From assembly GCF_041915215.1 (NCBI RefSeq), contig NZ_JAYSBV010000002.1: DNA of 64,000 bases; one strand, given 5' to 3'. The notes under the pieces were generated by a model. The model was not told the DNA's origin. It saw only the letters and a list, made by a program, of their open reading frames with translations, and did no database searches. Positions within the stretch are counted from its first letter, which is position 1. Each line of letters opens with the position of its first letter. This stretch comes from Zoogloea sp021286885. GTDB taxonomy: Bacteria > Pseudomonadota > Gammaproteobacteria > Burkholderiales > Rhodocyclaceae. This document shows positions 24,866 to 33,298 of this stretch, piece by piece. A program made the translations under genes and the position numbers.

Positions 24866-26272
24866 TCAGATCACCTTGGAGTAGCGGGTGCGTTCCCGGT
24901 CGGCGCGCAGGTAGCGGTCGAACACCATGGCAATGGCCCGTACCAGCATGCGGCCCGCCGGCAGCACGGTGATCCATTGATCGTCGATGCGCAGCAGGCC
25001 ATTTTTTTCCATCTCGCGCAGATCGGCCAGCTCGGCGGCAAAGTAGGTGTTGAACTCGATCAGGTGGGCGATTTCGATGGACTCGATGGAGAGCTCGAAA
25101 TGGCACATCAGGGCCTGAATGATGGCCCGACGCAGCAGATCATCGGGGGTGAGCTCAATCCCGCGCAGCACCGGCAGGCGGCCCGTATCGAGGATGTCGT
25201 AGTACTCGTCCAGGGTTTTGACGTTCTGGGAGTAAGTCGGCCCCACCTTGGCAATGGCCGACACGCCAAAGGCCAGCAGGTCGCATTCGGCGTAGGTGGA
25301 ATAACCCTGGAAGTTGCGATGCAGACGGCCCTGGCGCTGGGCCACGGTAAGCTCATCGGTGGGCTTGGCGAAGTGGTCCATGCCGATATAGACGTAACCC
25401 GCTTCGGTCAGGCGCCGGATAGCCAGCTGCAGGATCTGCATCTTGGTCTCGCCCGACGGGAGCTGGGCATCAATGATGCGCCGCTGGGGCTTGAACAAGG
25501 TGGGCAGGTGGGCGTAGTTGTAGATGGAGAGCCGGTCCGGCGAGAGGGACAGGATCTGCTCCAGGGTACGGTTGAAGCTGATGACGTTCTGCTTGGGCAG
25601 GCCGTAGATCAGATCCACACTCACCGACTTGAAGCCATGGGCCCGGGCTGCGTCGATCACCAAGCGGGTTTCATCTTCGCTCTGAACCCGGTTGACCGCC
25701 TTCTGCACATCGGGGTTGAAATCTTGAATGCCGACACTCATCCGGTTGAAGCCCAGCTCGCCCAGCAGGGCCACGGTGGCTTCATCCACCTTGCGCGGGT
25801 CAACCTCGATGGAGTATTCGCCATCGGGCACCAGGGTGAAGTGCTTGCGCACGCTGGCCATGAGCTGGCGCATCTCGTCATGGGACAGGAAGGTGGGCGT
25901 ACCGCCGCCCAGGTGCAGCTGGCGCACTTCGCGGGGGCCTTCGAGGCTGGCCGCCTGAAGCGCCATTTCCTTGTCGAGATAGGCCAGATACTTGGCCGAA
26001 CGGCTGTGATCTTTGGTGATGATCTTGTTACAGGCGCAGTAGTAACAGATCGTATTGCAGAACGGGATGTGGAAGTATAATGAAAGCGGTTTCCCTATCC
26101 CGCCGACAGTCCTGCGCCCCAGCCAGTCACCCAGTGCTTGATCATTGAAAGCCTCAACGAAGCGGTCAGCCGTCGGATACGACGTGTAACGCGGCCCGTT
26201 AACATCGAACTTGCGGATCAGCTGCGGGTCGAAAACCAGGTCTTTGGTGGTCGCTTTGATGTTCGTATTCAT
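24866..26272 (-). CDS. hemN: Oxygen-independent coproporphyrinogen III oxidase HemN
   Basis: Radical-SAM enzyme of anaerobic heme synthesis, converting coproporphyrinogen III to protoporphyrinogen IX. In the 468-aa protein Cys72, Cys76 and Cys79 (HIPFCNTICYYCAC) hold the 4Fe-4S cluster, Cys81 follows, and RYTSYPT (28-34) is the HemN N-terminal signature. The ATG at 26272 gives the family start. It is divergent from fnr with a perfect FNR box between them, placed about 41 bases before a plausible hemN start, the activating position. Confidence 0.94.
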   Translation of the reverse strand: MNTNIKATTKDLVFDPQLIRKFDVNGPRYTSYPTADRFVEAFNDQALGDWLGRRTVGGIGKPLSLYFHIPFCNTICYYCACNKIITKDHSRSAKYLAYLDKEMALQAASLEGPREVRQLHLGGGTPTFLSHDEMRQLMASVRKHFTLVPDGEYSIEVDPRKVDEATVALLGELGFNRMSVGIQDFNPDVQKAVNRVQSEDETRLVIDAARAHGFKSVSVDLIYGLPKQNVISFNRTLEQILSLSPDRLSIYNYAHLPTLFKPQRRIIDAQLPSGETKMQILQLAIRRLTEAGYVYIGMDHFAKPTDELTVAQRQGRLHRNFQGYSTYAECDLLAFGVSAIAKVGPTYSQNVKTLDEYYDILDTGRLPVLRGIELTPDDLLRRAIIQALMCHFELSIESIEIAHLIEFNTYFAAELADLREMEKNGLLRIDDQWITVLPAGRMLVRAIAMVFDRYLRADRERTRYSKVI

Positions 26273-26325
26273 GGGTAGTCTTCTGTAGGGTCGCTGAAAC
26301 ATCCCAGAAACCGCTAGATCTCGTG

Positions 26326-26339
26326 TTGATGTGGATCAA
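26326..26339. promoter_or_regulatory. FNR box between hemN and fnr
   Basis: TTGATGTGGATCAA matches TTGAT-N4-ATCAA exactly. On the plus strand TACAAT (26345-26350) follows directly as the likely fnr -10, so bound FNR would sit inside that promoter and repress it. On the minus strand the centre lies at about -41.5 from a start near 26291 with GATGTT as -10, the class II activating geometry for hemN. Confidence 0.85.
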
Positions 26340-26380
26340 AGGGCTACAATCGTTGGTGTAGAAAGCAAAAAGTCTTGACC

Positions 26381-27136
26381 ATGAACAAAATGTGCGCCCA
26401 GATCAAAGCCGTCGCCCCCGTGTCCCATGCGGAATTCAAGGTGGCGTGCTCCCAATGCAACCTTCGGGAACTGTGTCTGCCCTTCGGGCTGGACAACAAA
26501 GAGGTCGACCTGCTCGACGAACTTGTCGGCAGCCGACGCAAGGTCAAGCGCCAGCAGCATCTGTACCGTTCCGGTGACTCTTTTGAGGCGATCTACGCGA
26601 TCCGCGCCGGTTCCTTCAAGACCGACATGATCCTTGAAGACGGGCGCGACCAGGTCACCGGCTTCCAGATGACCGGCGAAGTGCTGGGCCTGGACGGGAT
26701 CAGCTCCGAAAAGCATTCGTGCAACGCCATCGCCCTGGAAGACAGCGAAGTCTGCGTGATCCCCTTCGACCGGCTCGAAGAACTCTCCCGCCAGGTCGAA
26801 AGTCTGCAGCACCAGTTCCACAAGATCATGAGCCGCGAGATCGTGCGCGACCACGGGGTAATGATGCTGCTCGGCTCCATGCGCGCCGAAGAACGGCTGG
26901 CCGCCTTCCTGCTCAACATGTCCCAACGCTTCACGGCCCGGGGTTTCTCGGCCTCCGAGTTCCACCTGCGCATGACCCGGGACGAGATCGGCTCCTACCT
27001 GGGCCTCAAGCTCGAAACCGTGTCCCGCGCCTTCTCCCGCTTTCAGGACGAAGGGCTTGTGGCTGTTCAGCAAAAACATATCCGCATCCTCGACATTCCG
27101 GGCCTCAAGCGCCTGCTCAACCATCACGCGGGCTAA
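26381..27136 (+). CDS. fnr: FNR-type oxygen-sensing transcriptional regulator
   Basis: Crp/Fnr-family regulator of 251 aa switching genes on low oxygen. Cys23, Cys26, Cys32 and Cys114 match the four 4Fe-4S ligands (CSQCNLRELC and HSCNA). The cyclic-nucleotide-like barrel is followed by the HTH with EIGSYLGLKLETVSRAFSRF, whose E-x2-S-R recognises TTGAT. The ATG at 26381 was preferred to a TTG two codons earlier. A FNR box overlaps its promoter. It converges on the SirB2 gene with a four-base overlap. Confidence 0.94.
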   Translation: MNKMCAQIKAVAPVSHAEFKVACSQCNLRELCLPFGLDNKEVDLLDELVGSRRKVKRQQHLYRSGDSFEAIYAIRAGSFKTDMILEDGRDQVTGFQMTGEVLGLDGISSEKHSCNAIALEDSEVCVIPFDRLEELSRQVESLQHQFHKIMSREIVRDHGVMMLLGSMRAEERLAAFLLNMSQRFTARGFSASEFHLRMTRDEIGSYLGLKLETVSRAFSRFQDEGLVAVQQKHIRILDIPGLKRLLNHHAG

Positions 27137-27576
27137 CCCGGCCCTGGGCCCTGCCCTGCCAGCAGCAGCCCCCAATACCCCAGGGGATGCTTGAGCAGGG
27201 CCACCGACACCATCCAGCCCAGCACCAGCAGCGCCGCCGCCCCACAGGCGGCACGCACTGCCTTCGGTCGCCCGGGGCGCAGGCTCTGCATCCCCAGCCC
27301 GATATACACCAGCAGCCCGACCAGCTTGGCCGTGAGCCAAGCCTGCACGAGCGGATACTGGCCCGTCAGCACCACCAAACCCAGGGCGCTCAGGAGCAGC
27401 AGGCTATCCACCAGATGGGGCAACACCCGGGTGGCGCGGGCCCGGGCCAGAGGGGAATCTGTCAGCATCCAGCCGTAACGCAGCGCAAAGCCGCAACCAC
27501 TCAGGGTCACGCAGGCCACATGCAGATGCTTTAAGGCCGGATAAAAAACCAGGGCGGAAGGGATAGCCGTAGACAT
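27133..27576 (-). CDS. SirB2-family membrane protein
   Basis: A 147-aa protein with four hydrophobic segments and the early KHLHVACVTLSGCGFALR, followed by LPHLVDSLLLLSALGL, typical of the SirB2 family. Its biochemical function is not known. The ATG at 27576 is chosen; a TTG at 27591 would add five residues. Its stop overlaps that of fnr on the opposite strand. Confidence 0.8.
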   Translation of the reverse strand: MSTAIPSALVFYPALKHLHVACVTLSGCGFALRYGWMLTDSPLARARATRVLPHLVDSLLLLSALGLVVLTGQYPLVQAWLTAKLVGLLVYIGLGMQSLRPGRPKAVRAACGAAALLVLGWMVSVALLKHPLGYWGLLLAGQGPGPG

Positions 27577-27727
27577 GGAACAGACCGGCAAGGAGGGTGA
27601 TGAAAATGCAACATCACCATCCTAGACCGGCCTGCACCAAGAAACCTTGATCGAACCCAAGCTTGGCCCCTAATAGGTGCCTCCGGGCTTGATCAAGGAC
27701 AAAAGAATAAAGAAGGCCTGCCTGTAC

Positions 27728-28468
27728 TCAGGCGCGCAACACACCGACCTCCAGGGCCGAGAACCAGTTGATGAAGCGCTGCACGTCCGCCCCCTGGTAG
27801 ATGGCCCCGTGCTGGGGCACCAGCATGTCGATTTCCAGCCGGGAAACCCGCTCGCACCAATCCCGCTTGGCCCGCTCGGAGCCCATCCAGCGCTTGTGGA
27901 AGGCCTCTGCGTGGCGGATGTGGTGGGAAAAGTCCTTCACGAACAGACCGTTGCTATCGGGAGGCAGCATGGCTGCGCCCACATCCCCCGAAAACAGGAT
28001 CTTGGCCTTGGGGTCGTAAAGATGGAAGTTGCCCGAGGAGTGCAGGTAATGGGCCGGAATCGCCTGCAGCTCCAGCCCGCCCACCTTGATGGGCATGCCC
28101 TGGTCGGGAATGGGGATAAAGGTCGTATCCTGGCCGCCAAAATGGGGCAGGAAGCTTTGCCACAGCCAGCTGGTGTAGCACTTCAAGTCGGGGCGGAACT
28201 CCAGCCACAGGGCCAGGGACGAGATGATGTCCGGATCCTGGTGGGAGGCAAAAATGCCCGCCAGTTGGGTCGGGTTGCATTCGGCCGAGAGGGCCGAGAA
28301 CACCGCCGGAAAGATTTCGATGCCGCCCGGGTCGCACAACAGGGCCTCATCCCCGTGCACCACCACGTATTCGTTGGTATCGATGATGTAGCCAGGCTTG
28401 CCCGGATCACGGGCAATGGCCAGCCAGCGGTGGTCGTCGTTCTGGTAGATGCAGTGGGCCTGCTTCAT
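27728..28468 (-). CDS. ODP-like di-iron metallo-beta-lactamase-fold oxygen-sensor protein
   Basis: A 246-aa metallo-beta-lactamase-fold protein resembling the flavodiiron core without a flavodoxin domain, as in ODP proteins that bind oxygen at a di-iron site for chemotaxis. Metal ligands visible are His76, Asp78 and Asp80 (SHQDPD), His140/His143 (AHYLHS), Asp162 (SGD) and the His of PQHG near the end. The His after the D-P-D motif in ordinary lactamases is Ile, as in ODP. The gene follows, by seven bases, one encoding a chemoreceptor-like protein. Confidence 0.82.
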   Translation of the reverse strand: MKQAHCIYQNDDHRWLAIARDPGKPGYIIDTNEYVVVHGDEALLCDPGGIEIFPAVFSALSAECNPTQLAGIFASHQDPDIISSLALWLEFRPDLKCYTSWLWQSFLPHFGGQDTTFIPIPDQGMPIKVGGLELQAIPAHYLHSSGNFHLYDPKAKILFSGDVGAAMLPPDSNGLFVKDFSHHIRHAEAFHKRWMGSERAKRDWCERVSRLEIDMLVPQHGAIYQGADVQRFINWFSALEVGVLRA

Positions 28469-28475
28469 GATTGCT

Positions 28476-29096
28476 TTAGTCCTTTACAAGGCGTTCTTTG
28501 CCAAGGATTTCGAGGGAGCGCTTGATCTGGGCGATGACTTCGGCGAAGTCGGTGGAGACCTGCATCAGGGCCGGACTGAAGCTGCCCCCATAGGCGGCTT
28601 CAATCTTGGCCGAACGGGCCAGCACACCGCCCAGCTCCACCAGCTGCTGGGTTTCTTCAACGGCGGCACTCAAGCGGGTGTCCAGGGCCCGCAGCTTGAG
28701 CAACTGATCGGCCAGCCGGGCTTGCCCTTTCTTGCGCACATCACGCATGCCGCCGGCACCCTCACCGCTCAAACGAACCGCCGCTGTCAGGATACCCAGA
28801 TTGCGTTGGGCCTGCACAACTCCGGTGACACAACCCACTGAGCCCGATGTCATTTCTCGCAAGGCCGACATGTGCCGGGTCAGATCCTGGGCAAACCGCC
28901 GCAGTTCGTTGGACAGCACACCAAAGCCCAGGGCCGCATTGCCTGCCCGTTTGGCCAGGAAAATGGCGTTCAAGGCCATCAGATTGATCCGGAAGGCAGT
29001 GGCTACAATCGCCTTGATCTCTTCATTGACACGAACGATGCTGACCAGCTCCCCGGACGGGGGGCGTAGCTCGGCAACGGGGACGGGTGCGTTCAT
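28476..29096 (-). CDS. Degenerate methyl-accepting-chemotaxis-like protein, soluble
   Basis: A 206-aa helical protein without membrane segments. Residues about 38-73 (NLMALNAIFLAKRAGNAALG, then FGVLSNELRRFA) align with the chemoreceptor hairpin tip, whose canonical form is NLLALNAAIEAARAG...GFAVVADEVR; several CheA/CheW-contact residues differ. The C-terminal half is another helical region. The ATG at 29096 has GGAG upstream. Together with the ODP-like protein directly downstream it would form a cytoplasmic oxygen-sensing pair; this is inference. Confidence 0.7.
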   Translation of the reverse strand: MNAPVPVAELRPPSGELVSIVRVNEEIKAIVATAFRINLMALNAIFLAKRAGNAALGFGVLSNELRRFAQDLTRHMSALREMTSGSVGCVTGVVQAQRNLGILTAAVRLSGEGAGGMRDVRKKGQARLADQLLKLRALDTRLSAAVEETQQLVELGGVLARSAKIEAAYGGSFSPALMQVSTDFAEVIAQIKRSLEILGKERLVKD

Positions 29097-29236
29097 GGGC
29101 GCTCCGCTGGTTCGGGGTTGGAATCGAAGGGGCCGCCCGCAGACGGCCCCGAGAGATTAACGACACCACCCGCCTCGGCTTGAGGCTGATGGCATGGTAC
29201 GCCCCTCCCCCTCGCCCCCCTAAACCAGCACCGGGC

Positions 29237-31318
29237 TCAGGAGCGACGCGGCGGCCACAGAAAATCCTGGGGGCGCTGGCGCAGCCGATCCAGCAGGCGG
29301 CGACGCAGACGCGCCAGATCCTCGGCGGGCAGCGCATAGGCCCGCACCGCCGTCCACAAAGACAGGCTGAAACTCACCCCCAGGTTGAGCACAAACATGG
29401 TGGCCACCCCGAGCACCGCCAGAGAAAACAGACCGCTGCCCACCCAGGGCAGCTCCAGGGAGGCCGTGGCCAGGGTGAGGATGCCGGAGTTGAGGGTCAC
29501 ATGGCGCACATCCAGGGGCAGGCCGAAAAACTTGCCCAGCACCGGCGTCATCCCCAGCATCAAACCCAGGGAAATATTGGTGGCCCAGCCCGACATGTTG
29601 CGCGACACCACCCCCGCCAGCCGGATCATGCGCAGCTGGCCCACCCGGGCCCCGAGCCGATGTTCGGCAATGGCCTGGGGCAGCCGGTGATAGACCGACC
29701 AGTTATCCACCCAGCCGCCCACCAGGGCCGCCAGGAAGAGGATCACCCCGGTCAGGGCTGCGTAGAACACGGTGCCGCTATCCACCGGGCTCAGGGCATG
29801 GAACACATAGGCGGCCTCCGCCCGATCCAGGTAGGAATGGCCTGTCGCGAGGCGCCACAGGGCATCGAACAGATAGGCCCCGCCCGCCACCAGGGCCACG
29901 TTGGCGCTGGCCGCCGCAAGCTGGGAGCGGCAGATCCGGGCAGCGTAATCCACCATCACATCCAGCCGCTCCTCCCCTTGCCGGTCGCGGATAATGGCGG
30001 CCAGGGCGGCGGCGGTCATGGCCGGCTGCTTGGTGGCCAGGATCAGCCCGAAGGCCTGGAGCAACAAAAAGCTGAGCGCGTAGTTGAGCCCCGAGGCGAG
30101 GCCTTCGATGAACAGCGCAAAACCTGCCCCCGCCACGGCCATCTTCATGGCCGCCGTGCCCACCGTGAGCAGCCCGCCCCCGGCCGCCGCCAGCCAGATG
30201 TGGCGATACTCGGCGGAGGTTTCAGCCACGTAGTGCTCGCCGGTCTTGCCGCTTCGATCCACAATTCTGCGCTGCAGGCGTTGCAGGTTACGGCGCACCA
30301 GGTGGCGCAGACTCGTACTATCCCGCCCAGCCAGGGCTAATTGGCGCAGAAGATCCAGTACCACAGCCGGCTGCTGACGCCCGGCGTGCATCACCGCTGC
30401 CAGCGCATTCAAACGCACGAGGCAACGCTCAAGCACATCCAGGCCATAAACAATGTCGACACTAATGCCTTCAGCCTCCAAACGCAGGGAGATTCGCTGA
30501 ATTTCAGCCCAGCATGCGGCATCTGCCTCACGCCACGCAGCAACAGCCTCATCCATCCCGAGCCCGGTGGCCCATGCCTGCAGCAAAGCTTCGCCCCGTA
30601 GCCCAAGCACCACAAAGGGGGATTCAACCACTGCACCGGCAGAAGATCTTCCGCGTAGTTTGGCCGACAGGCCTTGCCCTTGCACCCGTGCAAGCAACAG
30701 ACGGAAACCATCCGCCATGGCCCGCCGCAGCCCCGCCCCCACCTGAGGTTCTGTGACGGGGAAAAGCAGTTCCAGCAGACGTTGCAAGGTCGCCGGCTGC
30801 AGTCCCAATACCAGCTGCAAGTCACGCGAGCTATCAAAGCTGCGACTCATCAGGTGGGATAGATCATGGTCATCCCGAGGGCTAGGCAAGACTTTCCGAG
30901 CGATTCGATCAGAAAACTCTGACAGGAAGCCCCGATCACTGGGAATTCCAAGCTCAGCAAACAAATTTCGACCATCCGTGGCCTCCAGCAAGCTCTGGAG
31001 GGCCTGCCGCAGGTGGGCCGCCAAGGGCGGGCTCGCCTGCAGCATGTCGATCAGTACAGCTAATCGTTGGGTTGCAGGACCATGCACATCTTCGGCGCCA
31101 ATATAGACGTCGGACCAGAGGGGGCCGCCCTGCAACCAGGACACCAGCGCGTGCCAGCTGTCTAGTTGATCCGGCAGATCCTCGGCTTCGAGCACCCCGA
31201 GCAGGATGCGTGCAAGGCGTTTGAAGGCGGGATGTTCCTGCCGCTGGGCCGGTAATGCTTCCACCAGCTGCGCGGCAAAACCATCTCCATGCGCGAAGGG
31301 AAGAGTGTATGTATTCAT
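29237..31318 (-). CDS. Gcr-family membrane protein (annotated 'site-specific recombinase')
   Basis: A 693-aa protein with a soluble helical N-terminal half (about 1-370) and about seven membrane segments in the C-terminal half. It matches the family named after the gonococcal gcr gene (Pfam SpecificRecomb). No tyrosine- or serine-recombinase catalytic motif is visible, and the many membrane segments argue against a DNA recombinase. It stands alone, with 127 AT-rich bases before the next gene. The function is unknown. Confidence 0.82.
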   Translation of the reverse strand: MNTYTLPFAHGDGFAAQLVEALPAQRQEHPAFKRLARILLGVLEAEDLPDQLDSWHALVSWLQGGPLWSDVYIGAEDVHGPATQRLAVLIDMLQASPPLAAHLRQALQSLLEATDGRNLFAELGIPSDRGFLSEFSDRIARKVLPSPRDDHDLSHLMSRSFDSSRDLQLVLGLQPATLQRLLELLFPVTEPQVGAGLRRAMADGFRLLLARVQGQGLSAKLRGRSSAGAVVESPFVVLGLRGEALLQAWATGLGMDEAVAAWREADAACWAEIQRISLRLEAEGISVDIVYGLDVLERCLVRLNALAAVMHAGRQQPAVVLDLLRQLALAGRDSTSLRHLVRRNLQRLQRRIVDRSGKTGEHYVAETSAEYRHIWLAAAGGGLLTVGTAAMKMAVAGAGFALFIEGLASGLNYALSFLLLQAFGLILATKQPAMTAAALAAIIRDRQGEERLDVMVDYAARICRSQLAAASANVALVAGGAYLFDALWRLATGHSYLDRAEAAYVFHALSPVDSGTVFYAALTGVILFLAALVGGWVDNWSVYHRLPQAIAEHRLGARVGQLRMIRLAGVVSRNMSGWATNISLGLMLGMTPVLGKFFGLPLDVRHVTLNSGILTLATASLELPWVGSGLFSLAVLGVATMFVLNLGVSFSLSLWTAVRAYALPAEDLARLRRRLLDRLRQRPQDFLWPPRRS

Positions 31319-31446
31319 GCCTGAGGGAGCCCTCCGACCCCCTCAAAGTTCCGACAATTTTGTTACTTTCGCCGCCCAAAAAACGCTTAAAAGCAACAAC
31401 AAAACGACTCAAGCAACTGATTTTTAATCATAAAATTATCAAACAA

Positions 31447-32307
31447 TTATGCCACTTCCAATGCCTCGCCCAGCAGGGCCGAGAGGGGCGCTTCGATGAT
31501 CTCGATGCCCATCCGGGCACAGAAACGGCGCTCCTTGGCGGTGGGTTCTTCGATCACCGCCCAGGCGGCGGGGCCGGTGGAACAGTCGTAGATGATGTCG
31601 CTCATCACCATGCGCTCGGTGTCCCGGTTCAGGCGCAGCCCCAGGAACAGGTAGCGCTTACCCACCCGGCGGGCCTTGAGGAAGGGCGGGATGGAGAAGC
31701 CGCCCATCAACTCGGTGATGTAATCCACGTAATCGGCATCGGAGGCGATGAAATCCGGGTTGGGACGCGGGGTGCCCATGGGCTTGAACAGCACCGGCAG
31801 GCTGCTATCCACCGACTCGTTGCTGACTTCGGCATACTTTTCGCCGTCGTGCTGGTAGAGCCGGTAGCGGAAGGCGGTGCCGGCCATTCGGGCAATCCCC
31901 ACCACCAGAATGTGGGGGGTGCCCGCCCACTGCTGCTGGAACTGGATGTCCCGGTTCACGTCGATCACATAATCCGGGTTGAAGCCGGCCAGCCAAGCGT
32001 GGAAGGCCGATTCCGTCCAGTCATCGGAATCGTAGGTGGTGGTCAGAAATTTGTTGACCACCCCGCGCCCGCGCTTGAGCTCCACATTCATCGCCGCCCG
32101 GGGGAATTCATACATCAGGCGCGGGGCCATGGGCTGGCCGTTGTTCATGGCCAGGATGAGGCTGTTGCTATCGGCGGGGATGGGCTTGCCGGTCACCTTG
32201 TGGGTCACGTGGGCCAGGGCGCCCGGCCCCAGATAGGGGACGATTTCGCCGGATGCAAGACCGGCATGCAACTGGGCCAGCAAGTCAGAGGGGATGGTCA
32301 GGCTCAT
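31447..32307 (-). CDS. SIR2-like (SIR2_2-type) protein of the nif region
   Basis: A 286-aa protein with the N-terminal IVPYLGPGAL nucleotide-binding turn typical of SIR2-like domains associated with conflict and NAD-related proteins. The rest resembles proteins seen near nif genes in related bacteria. No zinc-binding Cys motif is visible, so classical deacetylase activity is unsure. GGAG lies six bases before the ATG at 32307. It follows nifQ in the same direction after 146 bases, and draT, another NAD-using enzyme, is next upstream. Confidence 0.68.
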   Translation of the reverse strand: MSLTIPSDLLAQLHAGLASGEIVPYLGPGALAHVTHKVTGKPIPADSNSLILAMNNGQPMAPRLMYEFPRAAMNVELKRGRGVVNKFLTTTYDSDDWTESAFHAWLAGFNPDYVIDVNRDIQFQQQWAGTPHILVVGIARMAGTAFRYRLYQHDGEKYAEVSNESVDSSLPVLFKPMGTPRPNPDFIASDADYVDYITELMGGFSIPPFLKARRVGKRYLFLGLRLNRDTERMVMSDIIYDCSTGPAAWAVIEEPTAKERRFCARMGIEIIEAPLSALLGEALEVA

Positions 32308-32453
32308 GGAAGACTCCGGGGGCATGGGGTTGATCTTGTGGGGGTCGTTGAATCTGGGGGCACACAGCCGGGCCGGCGTGGGGCCGCCCTACTCGCAAAA
32401 AAACCGCCCCGGCTCGGATGAGCCTGGGGGCGGGAACGAGGAGATGAATCGGA

Positions 32454-33080
32454 TCAGGCATGCAAGGCCAGGCCCTGGGGCGCCATGGCCGCCAGGGGCA
32501 GGCCCTCTTCGGGGCCAAAGCAGACTGGCTTGTCGTTGCACACGGCGCAGCTGGGGGCGCGACAGGCGTGAATTTCGGCCCGGTCGCAGAGCTGCTTGTA
32601 GAAAAACTTCTTCCACTTCATGTCCTGATTGTTCAGGGCATGCAGGCTGGGGAAATGGGTGGCGAGCAGTTCGCCGAGCAGGTGGCGGGACGGCAAACCC
32701 ATGTCCTGCCACAGGTGATTGGCGCCCATGCAGGCAGTGGACACTGCACAGGCCACCCACAGACTGCGGGTATCGTCTTCCACCCGGTGATCCCACAGCA
32801 GGGCGAGCAGGTCGGAAAATTCGTCGATGGAGCTACCCGGCTGGGCGGCCCGCTTCTGGGCGGCGCGCAAGTCCAGGTGCACATCCCAATCCAGATAGGG
32901 GAACTCGCTTTCCAGCAGCCAGGAAAACTCCTCCACCCCAATGCCGGCCACCGGCGCCTGGTATTCGTCGGGGCGCAGGCCCGCGCTGGCGATCACGCCG
33001 GCCAGGGCCAGGGTGGTGACGTCGGAGGGGTCGCTGGCAGCGGCCAGCAGCTGGAGATCAAGATTAGCCAGGGTTCCCAT
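32454..33080 (-). CDS. nifQ: Nitrogen fixation protein NifQ
   Basis: Delivers molybdenum for FeMo-cofactor assembly. The 208-aa protein ends with the NifQ metal motif C-x4-C-x2-C-x5-C (Cys173, 178, 181, 187; CRAPSCAVCNDKPVC). The ATG at 33080 has GGAGG five bases upstream. A sigma54 -24/-12 element and a NifA site precede it, so it is very probably NifA-activated on its own promoter, separate from draT. Confidence 0.95.
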   Translation of the reverse strand: MGTLANLDLQLLAAASDPSDVTTLALAGVIASAGLRPDEYQAPVAGIGVEEFSWLLESEFPYLDWDVHLDLRAAQKRAAQPGSSIDEFSDLLALLWDHRVEDDTRSLWVACAVSTACMGANHLWQDMGLPSRHLLGELLATHFPSLHALNNQDMKWKKFFYKQLCDRAEIHACRAPSCAVCNDKPVCFGPEEGLPLAAMAPQGLALHA

Positions 33081-33118
33081 GGGGGCCTCCGCGAAAACGT
33101 TTGCACTGTCCCTCCTGC

Positions 33119-33134
33119 TGCAAGGGACATGCCA
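33119..33134 (-). promoter_or_regulatory. Sigma54 (-24/-12) promoter of nifQ
   Basis: Minus-strand TGGCATG-TCCC-TTGCA differs from TGGCACG-N4-TTGCW at one position. The predicted start near 33108 gives a leader of about 28 nt. Confidence 0.82.
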
Positions 33135-33229
33135 CCCTTTCACGGCTTCCTGTACTTGGCTAAAAACCCTTCAAAAACAAAGTCGGATGCACCGCCCACG
33201 CCCCCGGGCCGGCCCGCCAGGACGGGCTT

Positions 33230-33245
33230 TGTCGGCTTCCCTACA
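33230..33245 (-). promoter_or_regulatory. NifA upstream activator site of nifQ
   Basis: TGT-CGGCTTCCCT-ACA fits TGT-N10-ACA exactly. Its centre is about 130 bases before the predicted nifQ start, the same distance as at nifH. Confidence 0.72.
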
Positions 33246-33298
33246 GTGCGGTGCACCACGCACTGATGCAAATCCGCCGCCCGCCGCCCACTAAAGGC

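Noticed and set aside
29129..29150. Terminator after the Gcr-family gene
   Set aside because: GGGGCCG/CGGCCCC forms a 7-bp stem, but no T run follows on the minus strand.
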